A stretch of 36,322 nt of DNA from Clostridiales bacterium (lineage in GTDB: Bacteria; Bacillota; Clostridia; Oscillospirales; Oscillospiraceae), in assembly GCA_022786965.1 (NCBI GenBank), contig JALFXH010000031.1, positions 1 through 36,322 of the forward strand, written 5' to 3'. The position numbers and the translations under genes were made by a program. Below, piece by piece: positions 23,617-31,225 of this stretch. Below the pieces are notes generated by a model. That model saw nothing but the letters and a program-made list of their open reading frames with translations, was not told where the DNA came from and did no database searches. How positions within the stretch are numbered: position 1 is the first letter of the stretch; each line of letters opens with the position of its first letter.

Positions 23617-24488
23617 TAAATGGCTCCTTTCCGCGTATATACGTCCATTTTGGATTCCAACGTCATGAATTCTCCCGTAAGCGGGTGCGAAAGCTCCAAT
23701 CGTTTCGCGCACAGCATCTGATGGGTCAGCCCCAGTTCGGCGGAATACGCCTGAGACTCCGGGCTGCCGTACTGGGGGTCCCCCAGAATGGGAAAGCCCA
23801 TGTAGGCGCAGTGCACCCGTAGCTGGTGGGTTCTGCCGGTGATGGGGCGCAAGGCTAGTTTACATAACTTTCCATCCCGTTCCAGCACCTGCCACTGCGT
23901 CACCGAGGGTTTTCCCTCTGGGTTGACATAACGCAAAAGACTTGGCAGCGGCCGACGGGCGATGGGGGCATCGATGGTGCCGCTGTCCTCTGTGGGCCCG
24001 CCGTACACCAGCGCGTGATAGGTTTTCTTCACGCCGCAGCTCTGCAAAAGGCTGTGGACATGGGCGTTTTTCGCCAGAAGCACGATGCCGAAGGTGTCCC
24101 GATCCAGCCGGGTCATGGGGTGAAAGGCGCAACTTAAGCCGGTTTTCCGGTAGTAACCGGCAACATAATTTGCCAGCGTTCCCGTATTTCTGGCCCGGGA
24201 GGGGTGAATCAGCATTCCGGCGGGCTTGTCCACCGCCAGAATTGCCTCATCCTCATAGAAAATCGACAGCTCCCCATCCTCTGCCGGGTATTCCGGGGTC
24301 TCATCCTCCAACATAACCGTAATCACATCCCCGGGCTGAACCGGATAATTCGTCCGTTGGGGTGTCCCATTCACCCGGAGGGAATCGCCCCATTTCAGCT
24401 TGTTCATGAGGCCTGTGGACATTTTCAGCTCCCCCAGCAGGAAGGACGACAGCCGCCCTTCCCGTGTTGCCACACATTTCAGATTCAC
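23616..24488 (-). CDS. RluA/RluD-family pseudouridine synthase
   Basis: Converts uridine to pseudouridine in rRNA or tRNA. An S4-like RNA-binding N-terminus (GRLSSFLLGELKMS, then VNGTPQRTNYPVQPGDVI) leads to the catalytic domain with HPMTRLDRDTFGIVLLAKN, the catalytic Asp being in R-L-D-R-D, and later RPITGRTHQLRVHCAYMG. About 290 aa, normal. The start is uncertain: GTG 24488 gives the usual family N-terminus with AAGGTGGATGG before it; the frame extends further but through a palindromic repeat, which is unlikely to be coding. Which RNA position is modified cannot be said. Confidence 0.88.
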   Translation of the reverse strand: MNLKCVATREGRLSSFLLGELKMSTGLMNKLKWGDSLRVNGTPQRTNYPVQPGDVITVMLEDETPEYPAEDGELSIFYEDEAILAVDKPAGMLIHPSRARNTGTLANYVAGYYRKTGLSCAFHPMTRLDRDTFGIVLLAKNAHVHSLLQSCGVKKTYHALVYGGPTEDSGTIDAPIARRPLPSLLRYVNPEGKPSVTQWQVLERDGKLCKLALRPITGRTHQLRVHCAYMGFPILGDPQYGSPESQAYSAELGLTHQMLCAKRLELSHPLTGEFMTLESKMDVYTRKGAI

Positions 24489-24516
24489 ACACCCATCCAC
24501 CTTACATAGAAGTCTT

Positions 24517-24591
24517 GTAGGGCGGGGGCTTGCCCCCGCCAACGTTTTCCATCCTTGTACCGAATGCAGCGGGGGCAAGCCCCCGCCCTAC
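24517..24591. repeat. Family B palindromic element (copy 1)
   Basis: 75 bases with ends GTAGGGCGGGGGCTTGCCCC and its complement. Inverted ends are about 23 bases and each end is palindromic around GGGGGC-TT-GCCCCC. It lies just before the pseudouridine synthase gene and after the rplT terminator. Confidence 0.82.
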
Positions 24592-24607
24592 AGAAAGCCA
24601 ATGGCGG

Positions 24608-24643
24608 AAAAAGACCCTGCCGAAAAAACTTCAGCAGGGTCTT
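24608..24643 (-). terminator. Terminator of infC-rpmI-rplT
   Basis: On the - strand AAGACCCTGC (24643-24634) pairs with GCAGGGTCTT (24620-24611), followed by TTTTT counting the stem end (24612-24608). It is 12 bases beyond the rplT stop. Confidence 0.88.
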
Positions 24644-24654
24644 AGTTTGTGAAC

Positions 24655-25011
24655 TTAGTTCAGAGCGGCCTTGGCCTTCTCCACAACCGCAGCGAAGGCG
24701 GCGGAGTCCTGAATGGCCATCTCGGACAGGCTCTTGCGGTTCATCTCGATGCCGGCCTTCTTGACGCCGTTCATGAAGGTGGAGTAGTTCATGCCGTAGG
24801 GAGCGACGGAAGCGCTGATACGGGCGATCCACAGGCGGCGGAAATCACGCTTCTTCTGCTTGCGGCCCTTGAAAGCGTAATTGCCGGACTTCATGACCTG
24901 CTGCTTGGCCATCTTGAAGTGCTTGGACTTGGAACCCCAGTAGCCCTTGGCCAGCTTCAGGGTTGCGTTTCTTCTCTTGCGCGTCATCATCGCGCCTTTA
25001 ACTCTTGCCAT
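24655..25011 (-). CDS. rplT: Ribosomal protein bL20
   Basis: 118 aa, the standard length. It carries the long basic N-terminal helix region ([14 protein letters not shown], then [20 protein letters not shown]) and the globular half with [15 protein letters not shown] and [17 protein letters not shown]. Binds 23S rRNA early in 50S assembly; in Bacillus and relatives it also represses its own operon by binding the infC leader, which is present here. Last gene of the operon, 21 bases after rpmI, with GAAGGAGG upstream. Confidence 0.98.
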   Translation of the reverse strand: MARVKGAMMTRKRRNATLKLAKGYWGSKSKHFKMAKQQVMKSGNYAFKGRKQKKRDFRRLWIARISASVAPYGMNYSTFMNGVKKAGIEMNRKSLSEMAIQDSAAFAAVVEKAKAALN

Positions 25012-25032
25012 TTGTCGTATCCTCCTTCTGCC

Positions 25033-25230
25033 TTACTTGTAAGGAATCATTTCCTTGATGGCGCTGACGTTGGTCTGGTCAGCGTAAGCGGTCGCGCGCA
25101 GATGGCGGGTACGCTTGGTGGTCTTCTTGGTCAGGATGTGGCTCTTGAAAGCGCGGGCTCTCTTAACCTTACCGCTGGCGGTCAGGTTGAATCTCTTCTT
25201 AGCGCCGCTATGGGTCTTCAGCTTGGGCAT
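25033..25230 (-). CDS. rpmI: Ribosomal protein bL35
   Basis: 65 aa with the typical [20 protein letters not shown] start and the basic [19 protein letters not shown] core. Component of the 50S subunit. Middle gene of the infC-rpmI-rplT operon; AAGGAG precedes the ATG. Confidence 0.98.
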   Translation of the reverse strand: MPKLKTHSGAKKRFNLTASGKVKRARAFKSHILTKKTTKRTRHLRATAYADQTNVSAIKEMIPYK

Positions 25231-25275
25231 AGGTGGTTCTCCTTCCGTTATCTTTGGTATGAAATAACTTACTTG

Positions 25276-25788
25276 TTATTTTTTGGGGGTCAGGAAGATC
25301 GCCATGAAGCGGCCTTCCAGCTTGGGGCTTTTTTCCATGTTGGCGATCTCAGCACAGCTGGCGGCAAAATCCAGGAGTAGCTTCTCACCAATGTTGGTAT
25401 GCGCCATCTCACGGCCGCGGAAGCGGACGCTGACCTTCACCCGGTTGCCGTCTGCCAGGAACTTCTGGGCGGACTTGACCTTGGTGTTCAGGTCATTGGT
25501 GTCGATGCTGGGGCTCATGCGGATTTCCTTGATCTCCACAACCCGCTGATTCTTTTTGGCATCCTTCTCCCGCTTCTTCTGATCGTAGCAGAATTTGGAA
25601 TAGTCCATAATCTTGCAGACGGGAGGGACCGCGTTGGGAGAGATCTTCACCAGGTCCAGGCCCTGTTCCTCTGCCATGGCGTTAGCCTCGGCGGAGGACA
25701 CGATGCCCAGCTGGGCGCCGTCGGCTCCGATGAGACGAACCTCTTTGTCCCGAATCTCCTCATTGAGCTGATGATCTAACTTTGCGAT
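25276..25788 (-). CDS. infC: Translation initiation factor IF-3
   Basis: Binds the 30S subunit and discriminates against non-standard start codons and initiator mismatches. The protein shows LNEEIRDKEVRLIGADG, then the MDYSKFCYDQKKREKDAKK linker (about residue 70) and the C-terminal KVSVRFRGREMAHTNIG segment; length about 170 aa. The start is most likely ATC at 25788-25786: GGAGG lies 8 bases in front of it, and the only other candidate, a GTG at 25797, directly abuts that site. Non-AUG starts on infC are known in other bacteria and allow IF-3 to limit its own synthesis. First gene of the operon, after a leader with an attenuator. Confidence 0.95.
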   Translation of the reverse strand: MAKLDHQLNEEIRDKEVRLIGADGAQLGIVSSAEANAMAEEQGLDLVKISPNAVPPVCKIMDYSKFCYDQKKREKDAKKNQRVVEIKEIRMSPSIDTNDLNTKVKSAQKFLADGNRVKVSVRFRGREMAHTNIGEKLLLDFAASCAEIANMEKSPKLEGRFMAIFLTPKK

Positions 25789-25930
25789 GGTAAGCACCTC
25801 CAAATAAACAGCAAAAAGCGGATGCCAAAGCATCCGCGCAATTCCCGCATTTTCCCCAAAGGGAAGAGGAATATAAACCGTTTCGCACCAGCTTACGGTG
25901 AGGCGGATGTTCAGCCTTCTTTATTACCCG
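25789..25930 (-). promoter_or_regulatory. infC leader, L20-type attenuator
   Basis: The roughly 140-base leader contains, just before infC, a strong intrinsic terminator on the - strand: GCGGATGC (25837-25830), loop TTTG, GCATCCGC (25825-25818), then TTTTT (25817-25813). Upstream are further complementary stretches, for example CATCCGCC near 25905, which could pair with the terminator arm as an alternative structure. Position, operon and terminator match the Firmicutes L20 leader, in which bL20 binding promotes termination. The exact fold was not computed. Confidence 0.72.
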
Positions 25931-25933
25931 AGC

Positions 25934-25962
25934 ATTTTAGCACAGGTTTTCTAAATTGTCAA
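25934..25962 (-). promoter_or_regulatory. Promoter of infC-rpmI-rplT
   Basis: On the - strand TTGACA (25962-25957), 17 bases, TAAAAT (25939-25934): a near-consensus housekeeping promoter giving a leader of about 140 bases. Confidence 0.85.
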
Positions 25963-25982
25963 GTATCTTTTGATGAAACTTC

Positions 25983-26133
25983 GTAGGGCGGGGTCATGAC
26001 CCCGCCGATCACGTTGGACACAGGTCAAGCATTCGTTCAATGTGGATTGCTTGGATGATAGCTGGCCGATCATCACTCATCGAGGGTTGCGGATAATCGA
26101 AACCGGGTCGGCGGGGTCATGACCCCGCCCTAC
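25983..26133. repeat. Family B palindromic element (copy 2)
   Basis: 151 bases with ends GTAGGGCGGGGTCATGACCC and its complement, about 26 bases of inverted ends, each end palindromic around GGGGTCATGACCCC. The centre is unique and has no gene. It fills the gap between the aspartokinase stop and the infC promoter. Confidence 0.82.
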
Positions 26134-26171
26134 AGTATATAATTTGAGGGAATATCTTATGCCCAATCCGG

Positions 26172-26909
26172 TTAGAATGATTCCAGCTCCCCCACAATGG
26201 TTCCCGGTTCCCCGGTGAAGGCCGACAGCACTTCCAGCCGGATTCCGTGCTCCCGGGCCAACTCCACGCTGCGGTCATGGAGCACCTGGGCTCCGTTTTC
26301 CACCAGCGCCATCATGGTGCCGTAGCGAATCTGCCGGAACCGGCGGGCGTCGGGGAACAGCCTCGGGTCCCGGTCGTACACACCGTCCACGTCCGTGAAA
26401 ATCTGGCAGATATCTGCCTTCAGCCAAGCCGCCAGGGCCACCGCCGTGGTATCCGAGCCGCCCCGGCCCAGGGTGGTGATATCCCCTTCAGGGTCAACGC
26501 CCTGAAAGCCCGCCACCACCACAATTTTCCCCAGCCCCAGCTCCCGGCGGATCCGGGTGGTGTCCACCTGCAGAATCCGGGCGCTGCCGTGGTTGCCGTC
26601 GGTATGGATTCCCGCCTGCCAGCCCGTCAGACTCACCGCCGGGCAGCCCAGGGCGCCGATGGCCATGGCCATAAGCCCCGCGGACATCTGCTCCCCCGCG
26701 GCGAGGTAGGCATCCATCTCCCGGATGGCCCGGCGTTTGTTGATCTGGGCCGCCTTTTCGATCATCTCGTCCGTGGTGTCCCCCTGGGCGGAGACCACCA
26801 CAACCACCCCATGTCCCTGCCGGGCCAGCTCCGCTGACCGCCGGGCGGCGGTACGGATGCGCTCCGGGTCCGCAAGGGACGTTCCTCCGTATTTCTGCAC
26901 ATATAGCAT
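26172..26909 (-). CDS. Aspartokinase, catalytic domain only
   Basis: Phosphorylates aspartate, the first step toward lysine, threonine and methionine. The kinase domain is complete: YVQKYGGTSL at the N-terminus, VVVVSAQGDTTDE, LGRGGSDTTAVALA (about residue 153) and IFTDVDGVYDRDPR (about 175). The protein stops at 245 aa, just where the two ACT domains that give feedback control normally begin; typical lengths are about 400. Nothing resembling ACT coding follows: a palindromic repeat occupies the space. I start at ATG 26909, with GGGAGGG 6 bases upstream. A separate ACT protein is encoded about 330 bases upstream on the same strand. The product may be a feedback-insensitive enzyme, a partner-regulated one, or a kinase with another role. 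Confidence 0.85.
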   Translation of the reverse strand: MLYVQKYGGTSLADPERIRTAARRSAELARQGHGVVVVVSAQGDTTDEMIEKAAQINKRRAIREMDAYLAAGEQMSAGLMAMAIGALGCPAVSLTGWQAGIHTDGNHGSARILQVDTTRIRRELGLGKIVVVAGFQGVDPEGDITTLGRGGSDTTAVALAAWLKADICQIFTDVDGVYDRDPRLFPDARRFRQIRYGTMMALVENGAQVLHDRSVELAREHGIRLEVLSAFTGEPGTIVGELESF

Positions 26910-27022
26910 TGCCATCCCTCCCGGCACATCCTATGTCAGTTGGGCGCAGAATGTGACGAAGAACGGATAAGGCTGAAATCTGATTATATCATTAATGGTT
27001 CTTTAGCTGACTAAGAAAACCG

Positions 27023-27125
27023 TGTCATCCCGAGCGAAGTCGAGGGATCCTGGCACCGATCTGATCTACTGCATAATCGATAGTACGATGATTCTTCGAC
27101 TCGCTTCCGCTCGCTCAGGATGACA
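27023..27125. repeat. Family C palindromic element (copy 1)
   Basis: 103 bases from TGTCATCCCGAGCGAAGTCG to its partial complement ending in CGCTCAGGATGACA. It has the plan of a widespread gut-Clostridia intergenic repeat (TGTCATCCTGAGCG...CGAAGGATC). It occupies most of the 329-base gap between the aspartokinase and the ACT protein gene; no gene is seen there. Confidence 0.8.
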
Positions 27126-27195
27126 TACTGCTCAGATAAATTCTCCTTTACTACGTTTTTGGATGGCCAATCATTTCCCTGGATTTTTAAGGCCT

Positions 27196-27224
27196 AAAAA
27201 AGCGGGAGGGCCAATGGCCCTCCC
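27196..27224 (-). terminator. Terminator of the ACT-domain gene
   Basis: On the - strand GGGAGGGCC (27224-27216), loop ATT, GGCCCTCCC (27212-27204), GC, then TTTTTT. It starts 15 bases past the stop, so the ACT gene and the aspartokinase are probably separate transcripts. Confidence 0.88.
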
Positions 27225-27238
27225 CTGCTGACGCTTCC

Positions 27239-27679
27239 TCAACCCGCCAATACTTCCGCCTTCACCACGCCGTGGGTGGCAGAGAGCTGCTGTAGCAGTT
27301 CCTCCAGAGATATGGTCAGATCCATGGTCTCCGCGGAGATGGTGACCACCGCCGTGCCGTTGGTGGGCACGATGGAGTTGATGGTGATGATATTGGCCCT
27401 GGCCGCCGCGAACACCCCCAGAATCTGGGACAGCAGTCCCGGCTCGTCATGGAGCAGCAGCTGGAAGGTAATGATCCGCCCGGTCATCATATTCTGAAAG
27501 GGCAGAACGGCATCGCGGTATTTATAGAAGGCACTGCGGCTGATGTCGGTCATGCGGGTCGCCTCGTTGACGGTTGCCGCCTCGCCCGTGGAAAGCAGCC
27601 GCTTGGCCTCCGCCACCTTCAGAAATACCTCCGGCAGCGCGGACGCTTCCACTATATAGTATTTGGGTTTGGTTGACAT
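27239..27679 (-). CDS. ACT domain-containing protein (PheB/UPF0735-like)
   Basis: 146 aa. The first 70 residues form a helical region with a helix-turn-helix look (GEAATVNEATRMTDISRSAFYKYRD, given here as its outline), and the C-terminal 75 residues an ACT domain (ITFQLLLHDEPGLLSQILGVFA, N-I-I-T-I-N, then VVTISAETMDLTISLEELL). Members usually lie by homoserine dehydrogenase or chorismate-pathway genes and are thought to sense amino acids. Here an aspartokinase lacking its own ACT domains lies downstream, which makes a regulatory link tempting but unproven. GGAGG precedes the ATG. Confidence 0.85.
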   Translation of the reverse strand: MSTKPKYYIVEASALPEVFLKVAEAKRLLSTGEAATVNEATRMTDISRSAFYKYRDAVLPFQNMMTGRIITFQLLLHDEPGLLSQILGVFAAARANIITINSIVPTNGTAVVTISAETMDLTISLEELLQQLSATHGVVKAEVLAG

Positions 27680-27713
27680 GTCCTACCTCCTGAATTATTC
27701 GCTTTTGTGCGCA

Positions 27714-27770
27714 ACGGAACAACATTTGTTCTCCGTTAATGTATTGTAGCATACTTTTTAGAAAATGCAA
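27714..27770 (-). promoter_or_regulatory. Promoter and 5' hairpin of the ACT-domain gene
   Basis: On the - strand TTGCAT (27770-27765), 16 bases, TACAAT (27748-27743). The leader then contains AACGGAGAACAA-ATG-TTGTTCCGTT (27738-27714), an imperfect hairpin with a two-base bulge, which may be an operator or an mRNA structure. Confidence 0.5.
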
Positions 27771-27801
27771 CCCCTATCTGCCACGAAAGGAGCATTCGCC
27801 T

Positions 27802-28851
27802 ATGGGTTCCCCACGCCAGACTCTGTTTTCCGCGCTGGCCATCTTTGCCGCCGTCTGGCTGACCGGCAAATTTCTGCTGCCGCTGGTGTCTCCCTTCCTG
27901 CTGGGCGCCGCGCTGGCGCTGGCGGCGGAGCCCATGGTGCGGTTTCTGAACCGAAGGGCGCATATGCCCCGGACGATGTGCACCGCCATCGGCGTCAGCA
28001 TGGCCTTCTGCTTTCTGGCTCTTCTCCTGCTGACACTCTGCGCCTTTGCTCTGCGGCAGCTGAAAGCTCTGGCGGGTATTTTGCCGGATCTGGAAGAAAC
28101 CGCCCGTTCGGGTCTGGCGCTGGTGCAGACCCGGCTTCTCGAGCTGGCCTCCCACGCTCCCCAGGGTATCCGCCCGCTGCTGGAAGACAATGTCCGCACC
28201 CTGCTGGCCGACAGCGGCAGCCTGCTTGGAAAGCTAACCGCCTGGCTGCTGGGTCTGGCGGGGAGTATGCTCAGCCATGTGCCGGACAGCGCCCTGGGGC
28301 TGGGCACCGCCATTTTGTCCGCTTTTCTCATTTCCGCCAAGCTGCCCCGGATTCAGCAGTGGTTCCGCCGGCGGATTCCCGGCAAGCAGCTGCGGGCCAT
28401 GCTGGATTCCGCCCGCCGGATGCGCGGGGTGCTGGGAAAATGGCTGCTGGCCCAGTGCAAGCTTATGAGTCTGACCTTCTGCATCCTGGCGGCGGGGCTG
28501 ACGCTGCTGCGGATTCCCAGCAGCCTTCTCTGGGCGGCGCTGGTAGCGCTGGTGGATGCCCTGCCTATTCTCGGCACCGGCACCGTGCTGGTGCCCTGGA
28601 GCGTCGTGTGCTTTTTGCAGGGGGACACGCCCCGGGCGCTGGGCATTCTCGGCATCTACATCACCGCCGCCCTGACCCGCTCCATGCTGGAGCCAAAGCT
28701 GTTGGGCAAGCATCTGGGCCTGGACCCGCTGGTGACGCTGATGGCGCTGTATATCGGCTACCGGCTCTGGGGCGTTGGCGGCATGATCCTGGCTCCCCTG
28801 CTCACCGTGGCCGCCTTGCAGCTGCGCCGGGAGGATACCGGGCGAATTTGA
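27802..28851 (+). CDS. AI-2E family membrane protein (YtvI-like)
   Basis: About 349 aa with roughly eight hydrophobic segments and the layout of the AI-2E/PerM family: two N-terminal membrane hairpins, a middle amphipathic region (ALAGILPDLEETARSGL and on), and a C-terminal stretch with ALVDALPILGTGTVLVPWS (about residue 250) and EPKLLGKHLGLDPLVTLMAL (about 300), the family's most conserved part. In spore formers the YtvI member is expressed during sporulation; others are solute or signal exporters. ATG 27802 follows AAAGGAG by nine bases; the frame above it is not needed. Stands alone, divergent from the ACT gene. Confidence 0.87.
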   Translation: MGSPRQTLFSALAIFAAVWLTGKFLLPLVSPFLLGAALALAAEPMVRFLNRRAHMPRTMCTAIGVSMAFCFLALLLLTLCAFALRQLKALAGILPDLEETARSGLALVQTRLLELASHAPQGIRPLLEDNVRTLLADSGSLLGKLTAWLLGLAGSMLSHVPDSALGLGTAILSAFLISAKLPRIQQWFRRRIPGKQLRAMLDSARRMRGVLGKWLLAQCKLMSLTFCILAAGLTLLRIPSSLLWAALVALVDALPILGTGTVLVPWSVVCFLQGDTPRALGILGIYITAALTRSMLEPKLLGKHLGLDPLVTLMALYIGYRLWGVGGMILAPLLTVAALQLRREDTGRI

Positions 28852-28899
28852 CAGAAACGGTAAATTGGAATTGCCTGTTTCGTGTATGTTATCCAAACC

Positions 28900-28989
28900 G
28901 TAGGGGCGGGTCACTGACCCGCCCTTCGGCGTCAGCCGCTCAGGAGAAACGCCGCTTCGCGGAAGGGAGGGTCAATGACCCTCCCCTAC
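28900..28989. repeat. Family B palindromic element (copy 3, diverged)
   Basis: 90 bases from GTAGGGGCGGGTCACTGACCCGCCC to GGAGGGTCAATGACCCTCCCCTAC. The two ends are each palindromic but no longer fully complementary to one another. It lies in the 309-base gap between the YtvI-like gene and recJ, which otherwise holds only the recJ promoter. Confidence 0.75.
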
Positions 28990-29108
28990 TGGCGCCGCAT
29001 TGGGAACAGACTGCCGGTCGAGGGGCCCTAAGGATGTAGGATGACTGCCAGAGTTCGTAACACATTGGCCGTCCGCCCTGCGGACCAAAAGAAAAATCCA
29101 TCTTCCTA

Positions 29109-29137
29109 TTGTGCATTCCACTTCTTTTTGCTATAAT
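29109..29137 (+). promoter_or_regulatory. recJ promoter
   Basis: TTGTGC (29109-29114), 17 bases, TATAAT (29132-29137). The expected start is near 29144, leaving a leader of under 20 bases before the ATG at 29161. Confidence 0.7.
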
Positions 29138-29160
29138 ATAGGGAAAAAGCTTGTTACTGG

Positions 29161-31218
29161 ATGTGTGCTAAAGTGAAATACGGAATTTGGAATATGAACC
29201 AGCCGGATATGGGGGCCGTAAACGCGCTGGTTGGGGCGGGCTATGCCCCGCTGTCTGCCATGGTGCTGGCCTGCCGGGGAATTGAAAACGGCAGCCAGGC
29301 GAAAAAGTATCTGGACTGCAACGCCCCCCTGCTGGACCCGTTTCTCATGACAGATATGGCCCTTGCCGCCGGACGGGTGGGGATGGCCATTGAAAACGGC
29401 GAAAAAATTGCCGTTTTCGGCGACTATGACGTGGACGGCATCACCGCCACCTGTCTTCTGACGGACTTTCTGCGCAGCCATGGCGCAAGCTGCGTCAGCT
29501 ACATTCCCGGCCGGCTGGAGGAGGGCTACGGTCTCAACGCCATCGCCCTGCACCAGCTGCATGAGGAAGGGGTCAAGCTCATCGTCACCGTAGACTGCGG
29601 CATCACCGCCGTTCAGGAAGCTCAGCTGTGCCGGGAGCTGGGCATGGAGCTGGTCATCACCGACCATCACGAATGCAAGGACACCCTGCCCCAGGCTGTA
29701 GCCGTGGTGGACCCCCACCGGCCCGACGGCGGCTACCCCCACAAGAACCTCTCCGGCGTGGGCATCGCCTTTAAGCTGGCCGCCGCTCTCTGCGGCGATC
29801 AGGAGGCCGTATTGGACGAATACGCCGATATGGTGTGCCTTGGCACTGTGGCGGATGTCATGCCATTACAGGGCGAAAACCGGGTCTTCGCCGCCCGGGG
29901 ACTGGAGTCCCTGTCCCACACCCGCCGTCCCGGCATCGCCGCCCTGATGGCCGAGTGCGGCTGTGACCCGAAAACCGTCAGCTCCTCCTCCATTGGCTTC
30001 ATGCTGGCTCCCCGCATCAACGCGTCGGGACGGATGGGGCAAATCGATCTGGCGCTGGAGCTTTTCCTTACCGACGACCCCCAGCGGGCCTCGGAGGTCG
30101 CCAAGGCCTTGTGCGCCCTGAACCGGCAGCGGCAGGCGGTAGAATCGGAAATCTATCAGCAGGCCGTGGCCATGCTGCCCGGAGGAAAGCCCCCGGAGGC
30201 CATCGTTCTGGCGGACGAAAGCTGGCATCAGGGCGTGGTGGGCATCGTTGCCAGCCGCATCGCCGAGGAATACGCCTGTCCCGCCTTCCTCATCTGTCTG
30301 GACGGCGACCACGGCAAGGCCAGCTCCCGCAGCCACGGGGGCTTCAACCTCTTCGCCTCCCTCACCGCCCTGTCTCCGCTGCTGGAAAGCTACGGCGGCC
30401 ACGAGCTGGCGGCGGGCTTTACCATCAGCCGGGAGAATATTCCCGAATTCCGCAAACAGGTCTGCGCTCTGGCCGCGCGTTACTATCAGGACGATGTTCC
30501 CCGCACCAGCTTGGACATTGACTGCGCGATTCCGCCGGAGCTGCTGACCATTTCGGGCATCGATTCCCTGCGGGTGCTGGAGCCCTGCGGCAACGGCTGT
30601 CCCAAGCCCGTTCTCGCCATGAATAGCCTCACCATTGAGCGCATCACCATGGTGGGCGGCGGACGGCATATGCGCCTGCGGCTGCGCAGCGGACGGCACA
30701 CCTTCAACGCCATCTATTTCTCCGCCACCCCTCAGACCGCCTCCATCGCCGCCGGCGATGTGGTGGACGTGGCCTTCAATCCCCAGGTAAACGACTACCG
30801 GGGCGAGCGCACCGTGCAGATGAACGTTCTGGACATCCGGCCCAGCTGCCGGGCGGAGTGCTCCCCCGAAACCTCCCTCTATCACGACCTTCAGCAGGGG
30901 CAGAAGCTCCCCAGAGAGGCTGCCGCCCTGCTTCCTGACCGGGCCATGCTGGCAACGGTGTGGCGGTATCTGGCTTCTGTGGGTACGGAGATTCAGGAAT
31001 CTCCCCTGTGCCTGTGCCGCAAAATTGTCCGGTGGACCGGAAAACCCATGAGCCTGGGACAGCTGAGCATCTGTCTGGATATTTTCCGGGACGTGGGGCT
31101 GCTGGAGATCACCCGGCTTCATAAATTCATCACCATCCGGCTGACCCCCGGAACCGAAAAGGCTGACCTGACCACCAGCCAAACCATGCAGCGCCTGCTG
31201 CGCGCGAAAGAGAGCTGA
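29161..31218 (+). CDS. recJ: Single-stranded-DNA-specific exonuclease RecJ
   Basis: 5'-3' single-strand exonuclease in recombination and mismatch or base-excision repair. The DHH phosphoesterase motifs are present: FGDYDVDGITAT (residues 88-93 hold the first aspartates), VTVDCGITA, ELVITDHHE (the DHH), and a DHHA1 motif GGHELAAGFTIS (about 417). An OB-fold region follows (about 470-560), and a further C-terminal domain of about 120 residues, common in Firmicutes RecJ. 685 aa. No clear ribosome site precedes ATG 29161, and the leader is very short, so initiation may be weak or the start slightly different. relA follows after only 7 bases. Confidence 0.95.
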   Translation: MCAKVKYGIWNMNQPDMGAVNALVGAGYAPLSAMVLACRGIENGSQAKKYLDCNAPLLDPFLMTDMALAAGRVGMAIENGEKIAVFGDYDVDGITATCLLTDFLRSHGASCVSYIPGRLEEGYGLNAIALHQLHEEGVKLIVTVDCGITAVQEAQLCRELGMELVITDHHECKDTLPQAVAVVDPHRPDGGYPHKNLSGVGIAFKLAAALCGDQEAVLDEYADMVCLGTVADVMPLQGENRVFAARGLESLSHTRRPGIAALMAECGCDPKTVSSSSIGFMLAPRINASGRMGQIDLALELFLTDDPQRASEVAKALCALNRQRQAVESEIYQQAVAMLPGGKPPEAIVLADESWHQGVVGIVASRIAEEYACPAFLICLDGDHGKASSRSHGGFNLFASLTALSPLLESYGGHELAAGFTISRENIPEFRKQVCALAARYYQDDVPRTSLDIDCAIPPELLTISGIDSLRVLEPCGNGCPKPVLAMNSLTIERITMVGGGRHMRLRLRSGRHTFNAIYFSATPQTASIAAGDVVDVAFNPQVNDYRGERTVQMNVLDIRPSCRAECSPETSLYHDLQQGQKLPREAAALLPDRAMLATVWRYLASVGTEIQESPLCLCRKIVRWTGKPMSLGQLSICLDIFRDVGLLEITRLHKFITIRLTPGTEKADLTTSQTMQRLLRAKES

Positions 31219-31225
31219 AAAGAAA

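Noticed and set aside
24489-24578. N-terminal extension of the pseudouridine synthase
   Set aside because: The extra residues are read from a family B repeat; the family start lies at about 24488.
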